From Yamagishiella unicocca (lineage: Eukaryota; Chlorophyta; Chlorophyceae; Chlamydomonadales; Volvocaceae): DNA of 64,000 nucleotides. Shown in pieces: positions 34,380-46,300 of the stretch. The notes beneath the pieces are model-generated. The model saw only the letters and a program-made list of their open reading frames with translations. It ran no database searches and had not been told where the DNA came from. Made by a program: the position numbers and the translations under genes. The stretch lies in assembly GCA_003116995.1 (NCBI GenBank), contig BDSL01000012.1, positions 857,001 through 921,000 of the forward strand, given 5' to 3'. How positions within the stretch are numbered: position 1 is the stretch's first letter; every line of letters begins with the position of its first letter.

Positions 34380-37300
34380 ATGAATACTGAAGGCGAGACA
34401 GCGGAAAGCAAATATGAGGTCCGCGAGGTTATTGGGAAAGGAGCATTTGGCGAAGTTAATCTTGTCGTGGAGAAACACTCTAAACAGAGGTAAGGCATAT
34501 TCGCTTCCCCCGACCCCCCCGGGCTGTATCGCAATCGCCTTGCGGGTTTCGGCAGGGGCCGACATCCATAACTTGCTTGGACAATCCCTCCATATACTAA
34601 TGGTCTGCATGGATGGATAGTTGGCACTCGGAGCGCGGTGCGAACGGCCCCGTGAGTGGTAGCAAATGATGTTCTGCAATACGCAGGTATGTGCTCAAGC
34701 GCATCAAAATGGCCCGGCAAAGTGAATGGCAGCGCAAGGCTACCCGACAGGAAATCGAAATTGTGAGTTACAAATTCGGCAATCAACCGAGCACATATTG
34801 ATTGGCGGTAAAGTCCCTTAACATCGTGATCCACCGTGGCATTTCTGGAGCCCTAGGACGAATTACCAATATGTTCCCTTTGCTGTGTCTTTCGCCGTTG
34901 GTGTTGCTGGCCTCGTGCGGGCGGTCGGGGGTGGTTGGACACCATCCCAGCAGCTTTAGTGGTGCATGAGTATGGGCCTGCCAGTCAACCGTCGATAGAG
35001 GCTCACGAAAGGTGCACTGCCCGGCGATCACGTCCAGGGTCTGCGCTTCACCAGCTGAAGGGTGTTTGTGCATGTGTTTTTTTGTGCATATGCTTGCCAC
35101 ACATGGACTGCGGGGTTTCGGCCGCTTATGAGCAGCCTTTCTTCAGCGCATGCCTCCGTGACATTTGGGTTGCCCGTCATTGCGCCGCGCAGGTCTCCCG
35201 TCTGCGGCACCCTTTCATCATGCCGTACAAGGAGCACTGGACGCATCACGGTCACACCATCAACGTGGTATACGGCTACTGCGAAAAGGGCGACCTGACG
35301 TCGGCTATCGCCAAGCAGCGGGTGGGTTCTGGGGAATATGCCGCAATGGACATCTCTTCTTGCTGCGCTCGTGTGGCTAACAGCATGCGGTAACTGATAC
35401 ATGACAAGGCACTGGACGCGTTGACCGATATGCTCGTCCCATAAATGCCTGGCGGGAAACCACCACTTCATAAATGCCCAACATGTCATGCCGTGCCGCG
35501 ACCCACATTTTCAAACCACGTCATGGCAATCAACATGGACGCGCCTTCCTTTCTCGGTTCTAGGGCAAATTTCTTTGGCCTCCAGGAATCGTAAGAAAGT
35601 CCTTGGTTCGTTGCTCAGCATCCTGATCTCTCACTCCCGGCCCGCTCCCCACACCACAGGGCAAGCTCTTTTCGGAGGAGACGCTGCGGCTGTGGCTAGC
35701 GGAGTTGCTGCTTGCGATTGACTACATGCACCGCCAGAACGTGCTGCACCGCGACATAAAAACGCAGAACATTCTGTTGACCGGCGAAGGAGACGTCCAG
35801 ATCGGCGACTTCGGTCTTTCTACAGTCCGGTGAGGAGACGTGTGCCATTTGGGTCGGTGAGGAGACGTGTGCCATTTGGGTCGGTGAGGAGACGTGCGCC
35901 ATTTGGGTCGGTCGCACGAATGTCGGATTCAGGACTTTGCATTGCAGTGGATTGGAAGGTGCTCAGGGCTTTAGGGTCGGTAAACATCGACATGGTGTAT
36001 ATTGCTGGTTACGCATACGTTATTACTGGGGAATGGGAACTTGTCTTATCGCATGTCTAAGACAGCCATCCGGAGCCAGCATTCAGCCAAATGCAGCCAT
36101 CGGATCCCAGCTGTGGATGCGCCCTTTCCACTGGTAGCCTCCCCCCCCCGTGACCTCCCGCCAATGTGTTGGGAAAACCTGGTGTACGTGTTCGATATTG
36201 TCTGCTGCCAATCAGGTCTGTACTTCCGCACGCGCAGGGTGCCCAGCGGTGATCCGATGCAACAGCAGCAGCCTGGAGGGGACGATACGGACGTGCGGAT
36301 GGACTCCTCGCCTGCACACCTTGACACGGGTTTGGCCGGCGCAGGCGCTGCGACACCCGAGCACGTTAAGGCGCACCACAACCAGCAGCACAACCACGGT
36401 GGGATGGACCCGTACGCCACCGGCCTGGCTAACGCCCACGCCAATGGCCACGGGGGCCAAGTGCACCTGGCCGATAAGGACAAAGATAAGGACAAGGACC
36501 AGCTGCCTGGACATACCCCCGTGCACGATGCAAAGGTTGGTCGGCTGCTGTCGGGTTGTTGGGTTGGACGTCCGATCTTGCGGCCCACTGGGCCCAATCA
36601 TTTCCGCCGGATTGGCCCACGACGTCGCCCTACAAGCCGTCCTGCTACCATGTATTCCATCAAGTCCACATGTTCATGTATTTGCCTAAGTGCGATCTGT
36701 TTACGTACAATTGATAGTTTGGACTACCTGATTTCACCATCGTCTTCCTGGTTGTTCGTCGTTCTGTTATCTCGCCTGGTGACATGGCGGCAACGCCCGT
36801 AGTCAAAGCAGTTGACAGTGACCGAGACCGAGATCGCCTCTTGATATCAATTATCAGCGAATCCTCTCGCCGCCCTCCCCCAGGCCGGTACCCGCAACGA
36901 CTACGCGCTGGTGGGCACGCCCCACTTCATGAGCCCCGAGCTGCTCTCCAGCCAAAAGTACTCGTTCGAGACGGACATCTGGTGCGTGTGGGGCTGTCTT
37001 ACGGCGGTTGATGGTTGCCAAGTCCTTTCACAGTTGCCGGCAGCCAATGAAGTTCTCAGCCGCGTGTATCGAACCCCAATTGAAGCTCGGGTTGTTAGTT
37101 ATATAGCCACAAACCCTAAAGCCAGGGCCTATGAGTACGCGTTCACCCGCCAATCGCATTCCTTGACCACGAGCACGCAGTCAGTCGCGTACCATCCACC
37201 CACCGCGGCCGCCGCGTCAACCCTCCAGGTCGCTGGGCGTGGTGATGTACGAACTCACCACTTTGAAGCCGCCCTTCAACGCCTTTAATCTGGCGGGCCT

Positions 37301-40300
37301 GGTGGCTAAAATCAAGCGGGCAGCGCTGCCGCCCATCCCGCCCGGTTACTCGGCCGATTGGACGGCGTTGCTGAAGAGGTGCGCTCACCCCGGGTGGAGC
37401 AGGGCAAGGACGGGGGCCGTGCGCACGCGGATCCAGAGGGATGATTGGTCCGGCAGACGGTGTGAACCCCTGTATTGGGTTTCTTGGCTTCTCTAGTTTA
37501 GGTACTTGAGCTGCACTGAAGTGCTTGAGGTGCAGCCCCCCACGCCGCGAGACTTGTGTTCTACGGCAAGTAGTGGTTTCTGAAATCGGTAAAGTGTTCC
37601 CCCAAACTGATTCGCTACCCCTTCCCCCTCCTGGCCGGTCCTCCCCTACCCAGTATGTTGCGCAAGGATCCGATCCGACGCGCGAATCCTCTGGATTTGC
37701 TGGCGGTGCCGTCAATGCAGCAGGCGCTGCAGCAGGCCCGCCAGCGTGCCCTGGCCATTGCGCCCGACTTCGTGATGCCGGAAATTCCCATCCCGGCCGA
37801 CGGCGCCAGCCCCGGCGGCTTCTGTTTCGACCTGGGCGGCGGCGGCGCAGCAGCTGCGGCCGTCGCGCAGCGCACCCCCTCTGCCGGTGGGGCCGCCACA
37901 CCGGTGCTGGTGAACCCCCCTCACGCTGGCTCGGAGGAGGGTTTCGGAACGACGGGCGGCGACGGCGAGACCTCTCCGATGTCAAAATTCCCGGACCTGG
38001 GCCCCGAGTCACCGCTTCCGGCGCTGCCCGTACCCACCGCCGCCGCTGCCGATGGGCGGCCGGCCATCGCGCCTGCCGCAGCGGCAGCAGCTACAACCAC
38101 TGCACCACCCCAGGCCGCGGCTTCTTCAGTTGCTGCGGAGACCAGTCGCTCCAAGACTCCTGCGACGTCGCGCAGGCCAGGCACCACCGGCGCCGCGGCC
38201 GGAGGCACCACCGGCGCAGCCGCGGCGGTGGGGACTACGAGACGTCCCGCGTCCCCGAACAGGGCCCGCGCCGTGCCAGCCATCTCCACGGCGCGAAGTA
38301 AGACGCCTGCCCGTGGCCTGGCGACCAAGGCCGAGGAGGCGGCTCCTCCGAGCAGCCGCCTGGTGCGCAAGGCCACGCTGCCGAGGGACGTGCGGTCCCG
38401 GACGCCCACGCACGCAAATGTGGGCATGTCGCCTCGCGAACACAGCGCCGAAGCGGCCGGGCGCCCCGCCAGCCCGTCCGCGGGAATGGACCGCCACAGG
38501 GGCGGTCTCAGCTCCGGAACCACATCGCGCGTGCCGGCGCTCGGCTCGTCGCTGAAGAGCGGCACCAGCAGCAAGCGGAGCCTTCTGGACGGCGTCGGGC
38601 ACACTCCGACTGCGGCGGCGGCGGCAGCCGCCAGCGCCACCGCGCCGCCGATGGCGGTCACTCCGATCACAGTCCCCACGCCGCGTGATACGGACAGTGA
38701 CGTCACCACACCGGACGGTCAGGCAGCGGCGGACGCCGCCAAGGCCTCCACCTCTTCCAGCAGCGGCGGTGGTGGCGGCGGCGGAGGGCAGAGGTCCTCG
38801 CCCCTCGTCCCGGCGGCCGCCGGCAGCCGGGCGAAGGACACGGCACCATGGCGCGCCACTCGGTCGCACTCCCTCGTCACGGCCCGCACCACTCGCGCCG
38901 CGCTTGCCGCCGCTGCGTCGTCTCCCGGGGGCGCTAACAGCGCCAATGGCAGCCCCACGAGCGCAGGCACCGCCCCCGTCGCCGCTGCTGGCACCAAGCG
39001 CGCCGGGACTGCGGGTGCGGGCGCTACAGCTGATAGCGCTGGCACCGCAGGTGTCAAGCGGCCGACGGCTGCTGCTGACGGGATTCTGGCCGCCACCACT
39101 GGGACCAAGCGCGCCGGGATGGGCGCCACCGCGGCTGCGGCTGACGGCGGCGCGCACGGAGCAACCAGCGCGCGCGGCCGGGCCATGGCTTCGCCGCTCC
39201 GCTCCGGAACCAATACCATCGCTGCCACAACTGCCACCCGCCGGCGATCGCAGCCGGGCACGGGCCCCCCGGCCAAGGAAGCCGCCGCCGCCGACGCGGC
39301 CGCGTCGCGTCAGCCGGAGAAGCGCGTCCGCCGCTCGTCGTACGTGTCGTACAGCAAGCCGGGCGTGGTGGAGGCGCCGGCTCAGCGGCGCGCGGCGGCG
39401 GGGCCGCAGGCCGCTGGGGTCGCCACCGCTGTGGCCGTCGCGGCCACCAGCGCTGTCAAGGACGGCGCCAAGGACGGCGCGAAAGAGCTGCAGCTGTCCA
39501 GTCACCCGCTGTCAGCCTCCGACGCCGCGCTTGATAGCTACCCCGGCTCCGCATCCGGGGGCTCTCCAGACATGCTGCCCAACACGGCATCCGTGACGGA
39601 CCCCGCGAAAAGCATTGCGCTGTCTGACGGCGAGGCCAAGCTGAAGGCAGGGGTTGCGGTGGCGGCTTCGGCAGCAGCGGAGGCGGAGGCCCAGTCCCCA
39701 GCCGCCGGCCAGCCAGCAGTGGTCAGCTCGCCCGCTGCCGGCCAGGCGGCGGCACCAGGCGCCGCTGCCGCGGCGCCCGGCGGTCACCCCTGGCGGTCTG
39801 CCCCGCGGTCTCGCTCGTTGCTATCGATGACGACGGAGGACTCGGAGCTGTCGATTCCGGACGGCAGGTCGGTACGCTCGGGTTTGGCTTTTATGCACAC
39901 CGTGGTCTTTTTACTTAGTCGTCGAGCTAGGCTGGGGTGGGTCCAGTGGGGAGGGCTACGCGCTTTGTAGATGGGGACCGTGTGCTGGGGGGGGGGGAAG
40001 AGGAGGGTTTGACGCTCCCTCGCTGGGTATGGGTGGATATGGGTGGCCCGGGCGACTGCGCAGTGCGGGGTTGCTTTTCCCTTAGGATATTTAAGCGCCC
40101 CATCCCCCCTTGCAGCAGATATGCCGCGTCTGACATGTCCAACGGCGGCGTGTTTGACAACGACGCCGCCGCCGCTGCCGCCGCCAGTCCTGCCAGCGCG
40201 AAAGCGGCCACACAGCCGCTGTGGAACAGCAACCAGCTGTTCTCCGGCAACTACGGCTGCTTTGGCGGCACGCTGACCGAGCCTGCGGTGCCGGCAGCAG

Positions 40301-41700
40301 CTACGCCGACGATGACAGCGCCGCAGGTCCGGCCAACACAAGCGATGCCCGTTGCTGGTGCCACGGTAACGGCCGACCTGCCGTGCCGCGTCTCCGCCTC
40401 CGCCTTTGCGCCCAACATGCTCTACGGGGGGATCGGCGGTGAGGGCGGCATGCTGGGCTCCGAAACCAGCACTGCGGCCTCGTCGCCCGCGGAGCCGCCG
40501 CGAGGCGTGATCGGCGTCCGCAGGCTGACCGTGGCGGAGGCGTCGTTGAAGGCGGAGGGCGCGGACGAAAGCGGCCGCGCGGCGACGCCGTCCCCCGGCG
40601 GCGGCTTTGACCTGTTGGCGGCCGGCGGCGACTCCCCCGGCACTCGGTCCTCTGCCGCGAGCCAGTACCGACGCGCCATCGCCGCCGTCCAGCAGTCTCA
40701 GCAGCAGCTGCAGCAGCGGCGCGCGAGCGGCAGGTCGGCTGGAAGTGCGCAGGCCCAGTCGCAGGCGCAGCTGCAGCCGCAGCCGCAAGCGGCGTCTGAG
40801 TTGTCCCGAGGGTCGAATGTGAGCACCTCCCAGCGCGCCCTAACCGTCCAGCCGGCCGCCGCCGCCAGTCCCGGAGCATCCCTCGCCGAAGTAACATCTC
40901 CGCTGCGACCTGTGGCGGAGGAGCACGCAGGCGAGGCGGAGTCTGCGCCCGCGGCGGCGTCCGAAGGCGCAGCAGCGGGTGACGGGCTGCTCCGGAACCA
41001 GCAGCCGCCCGCGTCCGACCTGAGTGTCTCGGAGCGCCAGCAGCTGGTTCTGCTGCAGCGCGTGGTGGCGCTGGCGAGCTCCCTGTGGGAGATGGGGCGG
41101 GACGTGGAGCTGGGCTCCGTGCTGTCGTCGACCCTGACCCGGCCGCTGGCTCGGAGGGGCAAGGAGGCGGGCGGCGAGGAGGAGGAGGAGGAGCAGGGTG
41201 GGCAGCTGCGGCAGCCCCGGGTTCCGGAGCCGGGTGATGCGGTGTGCGTCTCGGCGGGGCCGCTGCGCGGCTCCGAGGCGGTGGTCCGGTACCGAGGGCA
41301 GTGCCACTGGGGCGCAGGTGGGTGTGGGTGGGTTTGCTGGGTCAGGGGATTGGGATCCCTGGGCCGCCCAAGGAGCCCCAGTTAACGCAGACCGTATACT
41401 GTTTGGCGAATACTCCAGGGCTTGAGCTCCACTGTTCTCGCCCCTTTCGTCCCCTTCGTGTTGCGAGCGGCTCCAGCGGACCCTTTGGGCTCGTGTTTAT
41501 ATGCGCGTACTGATGTCGTCCGCCCTCCACACACAGGAGTCGTGTTGGGTCTGGAGCTGCCCTCCCCGCTGCCCTTCAGCGACGCCGCGGAGACGGACGC
41601 CCCCACGGGCACGCGCGACGGCGTCAAGTACTTCCGCTGCCAGAAGCCCGGAAGCCGGGCGGCCTTCGTCTCCGTAGACCACGTGGTCCTGCTGGACTGA
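34380..41700 (+). CDS. NIMA-related (NEK) protein kinase with C-terminal CAP-Gly domain
   Basis: Ten exons join in frame to about 1,536 residues: 34380-34489, 34687-34762, 35193-35321, 35660-35829, 36238-36535, 36884-36981, 37229-37378, 37654-39867, 40116-41317 and 41537-41700. Kinase landmarks are the glycine loop GKGAFGEV (19-26), Lys41 in YVLKRIK, alphaC Glu59, HRD 135-137, DFG 155-157, GTPHFMSPELL (272-282), DIWSLGVVMYEL (292-303) and LRKDPIRR (346-353). By family it is a Ser/Thr kinase of microtubule, cilium or cell-cycle control. Residues about 163-262 are a Gln/His/Asp-rich insert between DFG and the P+1 loop. Residues about 366-1450 are Ala/Ser/Thr-rich. Residues about 1455-1536 resemble CAP-Gly (VRYRG, LGLELPSP, GTRDGVKYFRC, FVSVDHVVLLD), with GTRDG where GKNDG is usual. 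Exon 9 has a NAGNAG acceptor (40116 or 40119). Confidence 0.9.
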
Positions 41701-42682
41701 TGGACGATGAAGTAGATGGTGGTTAGGTTATGAGCGATGGTGACCTCCCACCCACCCACCCCTCTGGACCTCTTACATCGTGTGATCGGGTGTTCTCCCC
41801 ACCTCCCCTCAGCTGTGCCCGCGGGATGGGTGAATGAGGAGCAGGCGTGCTGGGGGCCAATGACGATGTGAAGTGGCCCCGAGAGCCCCCGCTAGGCGAC
41901 ACGTGACGATAGGGTTGGTTAGCGGGGGTGAGGTTAGGTGGCGGGGCGAGTCGCGGGGGTGCATCGCGGCGCTCCTTTCTGCGAGTCTGCGGGATTATTT
42001 GTTTTTTGTTCAGCAGCAGCAGCAAGTGACACCGGCGGGGCGGCGGCGTCGCATGCAGGGGTGTGTGTGTGTGGCCGTGTGCCGCGCCGCGGCGGGACCT
42101 GGCGTACCATGGCTTGCGGCGGCGGAGGTCGCGTTGCGACAGGCAGGTGGTGCAGAGGTGCAGTTCGCAGGCCGTTGGTGCAACCAGGAGCAACAGGAAA
42201 AGGTAAATTAAACATACGTGTATCGGCGGCGTCACGTCGGGTGGCGGCGGGCGTCGTCCCCCAACCGCGTCAAATGCGCGAGCGGGAGGCGGCACGGAGA
42301 CCGGCGGCCGCAGCAACGTCAGTACTGGGTCAAGTTTTAGTTTTGTGCCTTTGCACAGGTGTGTTGACACGGGACTTCAGTAGGAGAGCTGAGTGTGCAT
42401 GACCGTTGGACCAGAAGTACCTTCGCGACTTCGTCGTATCAGGCAGGAGTAGTCTGGTGGAGGACGGCGGACAGGTGTGCGTGTACATCAGCGGTAGCTA
42501 TGTGCATGACAGCAACGTCCATTATCGGTTTTAACGGCTCGGTAGATGGATCCGTCTCGTCGAGTAGGTTGCTCGGCAGTAGGTGGATCCGCCTCGTCCG
42601 GCAGAGACGTTTTGCGGTGGGCTGTACCCAGGCGGTACGAACAGCTGCTTACCTCACGCCAGTGGGCGTTGTAGTAGCGGTC

Positions 42683-42687
42683 TGTAA
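42683..42687 (+). promoter_or_regulatory. candidate polyadenylation signal TGTAA of the NEK gene
   Basis: TGTAA lies about 980 bp after the NEK stop in a gene-free stretch. It is the first one I noticed downstream, and is compatible with a long algal 3' UTR. Confidence 0.35.
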
Positions 42688-42879
42688 AGTGCCTTTAGCC
42701 CGTAGCCATTGTTAGATGGCTCAATAACATGTGCAGGGCGCAGGCATGTGACCAAGATTGTCTAAGCACAAATACCGACCCAGGGGCCTGTCTAAGTACG
42801 CCAACGGATGGCTTGAGTCGGCCGTTTCCATAACGAATCAGGAACACAAATTTGCTGCAATCGACGATCACCGAGCAAA

Positions 42880-42884
42880 TTACA
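42880..42884 (-). promoter_or_regulatory. candidate polyadenylation signal TGTAA of the WD40-like gene
   Basis: TGTAA on the minus strand lies about 490 bp past the stop at 43372. Together with the plus-strand signal at 42683, it would let the convergent NEK and WD40-like transcripts end without overlap. Confidence 0.35.
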
Positions 42885-43371
42885 GCCGCGACGCACTAAA
42901 CGTGTCGTCTTCTCCTTCAGCTAGCAGCCATCACTAGCTCATGGACACTGCCTCAACACGCCCTAGGCCCGCGAAAACCGCTGGTGGAACCCGGCCGCAG
43001 CTCGCCAAGCATATCCTGCAGCGGCAGCCAACCTCACGCGTTGTCAACCCTCAAGCAACCCATCGACCCCCTAGGTCTTCCCGGACTCCAACCTCGATAC
43101 AACGGCGCGCGAGCAGCACGCCACTGGCACCCCTGCCGTTTCTCGTCGCCAGCTGCATGCGGGGGCTGCAGACATCATGCACGGTTGCAAGCACGCACCC
43201 AGGCAAGCCCCGGCATTGGCTTCCGCATTCAAGTCACATATTGCTGTTCGGGTACTCAACCAGGGCGACTCAACCTGCTTCCGACTCAACCTGTCGCTTC
43301 CACCTCGCAGCCTCCCCTTCGCCCAACCCCCCAAGCTCCGCCATCTCCATCCAATCCCCTCCTTCCCGCCG

Positions 43372-46300
43372 CTACCCCTTCCACCAGTACGTCAGCTGCC
43401 CTCTCAGGCTGCCGGTCACCATATCCCCGGTCGCCGGTATGCTCGCCGCGCACACCGGCCAGTCGTCAAGCGGCAGCGCCACACCCGCAAGCGCCAGCGG
43501 CGGCGCTGCCGTCACTAGCCCAGCGGCGCCTGCCCCAAGCATCGTAGACAGGGACGCGGCTCCGGGAAGTGAAGGCGGCGCCGTCATCACACCTCTCGAT
43601 ATGCGGAAATCCGCCATCACTAACCCGGGCCCCAGGGTGGCGGCGCCGCCGGCGGCGGCGGGTTCGGCCGGTCGGGCGACGGCCGCCGGGTGCCAGAAGC
43701 CGCAAACGTCCGTATCCCAGGCGCCGTAGAACGCACCGGCAAGAGCGCACATCGTGGCGGCGGCTGAGACGTACCGATTGCCGGCGAATTCGGCGGCGGC
43801 GGTTGAGGTGTACAGACCGCCGACGGAGGCGGCGGTGGCGGTTGTTGTTGAGGGCAGGGGGCCGCTGGGCAAGGAAGTCGGGCCGGGACCGGCGGGGGCT
43901 GGCGCTTCCGCAGCGACGGCGGCGGGTGGTGGTGCGGGGCGGGCGTGCGTGATGGCGGCGGCTGCCAGACACCAGAGAGCCGAGGAGCCATCCTGTGGTC
44001 GGTGGGAGGTCGGTGGGAGGTTGGTGGGAGGGCCGGAAGGGTTGCTTAGTGGTCGGCGGAAGCGCCGCCGCCGCAGAGTTCGGCGATACGGGGACACAGC
44101 ACCACCGGCTTGCGTGTTGTTGGCATATCACCGCTACCCTTATATGTGGCTGAGCTTAGGGACACAGTGCCAATCGCACGAGTTGTGGATCATAAGGCGA
44201 AGGTTGCAGGCCACGTCAAAGCCGTTCCGTCCTGTCGGTCGGCCGTCTGCTCGCCTCCCCGTCCCCTCCCCCTTCCCAGGCCATAGGGTTATGCACCAGG
44301 CTTCCAGGCCGTCTCCTAACAATTCACCATGCGTTGGGGTAGTGCTGCCGAATACACAAGCGTGAGGCCCCGCAGCAGCTCTGCCTCGCTCCGCCGGTCT
44401 CCGCCTAGCCGCCCTCACGCTTTCCTCTCCGCGCCCAATCAACACAAAGCCTTACCTGCGTCAGCAGAGCCACCCGGCTGCCGTCCCGTGGGTCAGCCGC
44501 CAGGCTGCTGACCACCGGCCGCCAGCAACCACTCGATGCCAGCGGCGCCAGCACATCCCAGCTGCCTGCCACCGCGGATTGCGTAGGCGCCGAGCCCCCC
44601 AGGCTGAACAGGGTGCCGCCGCCCACGGCACTGGACGCACGTCGTACATCCCACAGCACCAGCTGAGGGGCGCGGGTCGGGCAGCAGGCCGGGCGGGCAA
44701 ACTGGCAGGTCAGGCACAGGGCTAGGATTGTTTCCAGGTTCGCGAGGCGAGTTTCGGCGTCATGCCCATGTTGGACCGGCGCTCGAGTGGCCCCAGGACG
44801 ATTAGTCATACCGCATCAGAGACGGGGAGACGTGACGGACGGAGCAGTAGGGGCAGTCGGGTTCGGGGGTGTCAGATCCGCTCGGAGAGCCGTTCGAGGG
44901 TGGCTCCAGGGAGGAAAAGGAGGACCGGCTAGCGGAGGCCAGGTGTGCGTCGGCTCACTCACCGTTCCAGGGTGTACGACACCCAGCAGCGCGGTGCCGT
45001 CCAGGGAGGGCTCCATCCTCGCAACCAGCGGGGCGCCGCCGGGGCAAGGCAGCCGCGACACCGGCGAGCGGCCCGCCCGCTCGTCCCACAAATGCACGAC
45101 AGCAGCCTCGCCGCTGGCCCGCCCCGCCGCTGCCAATGTGTACGGCGCTAACAGGCTGCCGTACCGCAAATACGTCAGGGCGCGCGCGGCGCCGCTGCCG
45201 CCGCCAGCGGCGCCGCTGGCGGGCAAGACCGTGAGGGTTGTACGGGTCAAGTCCGCGTCCTGTGGCTGGGCCGAACGGGGCGGGATGGCTTTATGTCCAG
45301 ACAGGAGGATGCGTTCATATTCTTACCCACTGCAGGCGCCGAGATATCAGCCCGCCAAGCCCGGCCAGTCAACCAAAAGCCGGTGCGATGCACAGCGAGC
45401 GCCAGGCAGCTAGCATCCATGGGTTCCTTACTGCCGTTCCATTTCGCCGTACGGTACGACTCACCCGTGTCCCGCCGCCGCGTCCTGCTGCCCCCAGGTC
45501 CAGCACCATGATGGTCGCCGATGAGCGGTCGACCATGGACAACCGCCCTGGCCGCCTCGGGTCCCAACCCAGTGCAGCGACTTGGTTATGCGTGTTGAGC
45601 GTCATGACGGAGCTGCGGCCGCCAGCGGCGCTCCAGGCGGCCGACCCAGGCCCAGGCCCAAGCCCAGAGCAGCGCCCCATGCCACGAGCCGCTAGGTCCT
45701 CCCACGGCATGAGCCGCGGCTGCGGCCGCCTGCTCCGGGCCGCGGACAGCATACCCACGTCATCGCCGCCATCGCTGTCGCCGTCGCTATCGACGTCACC
45801 GCCGTTAGCCTGCGTCGCCCCACCAGGGCGCAAAACGCAGCCACGTCAGCTGCGTTAGTCACGGCGAGCCAGGTCGTTTGTGACAGCGTCGCTGCGGCGA
45901 GTTACGAGGAATCAGCCACCGTTACGAGGAATGGTCGGCGAGTAGCAAACAGCGGCGCCCTATCCAACACGTCGGTTGGTCCTGACCACCACCCCACCGT
46001 CACCACCTCAACCCCACCGTCACCACCTCAACCCCACCGTCACCACCTCAACCCCACCGTCACCACCTCAAGCAACATCATCCCTGAAACGCGCTCCTCA
46101 CACCGTCTTTGTGGGCGTACCGTACAATGGATCGCTTCTCTGCCACGTCACGACCCACATTGTATAGCTTCACTGCCACGTCACGACCCACATTTGGATC
46201 GCTTCACTTCCGCATCACGACCCACATTTGGCGCCTGACTGCGGGCCAAACACCCCCCCAAAAAACAAACCACCGCCATCATTCCAGGCCTACCCGGTCC

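Larger units (their letters stand above)
26619..37189 (+). repeat. tandem duplication, right unit (10,571 bp)
   Basis: Same content as 16048-26618. Differences noticed are a G run of 5 at 32067-32071 (6 in the left unit) and a C run of 9 at 36141-36149 (8 in the left unit). All paired frames I compared are otherwise identical. Confidence 0.97.
41701..43371. other. convergent intergenic region
   Basis: It lies between the NEK stop (+) and the WD40-like stop (-). Open frames here (41723-42370 -, 42941-43729 +) are low-complexity and unsupported. Confidence 0.5.

Noticed and set aside
38126..39505. 459-residue antisense frame opposite the NEK tail
   Set aside because: Shadow of a very GC-rich Ala/Ser/Thr coding exon; Arg/Gly/Ser composition, no domain, no splice logic.
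42941..43729. 262-residue plus-strand frame
   Set aside because: Overlaps the last exon and 3' UTR of the WD40-like gene on the other strand; Pro/Ser low complexity.
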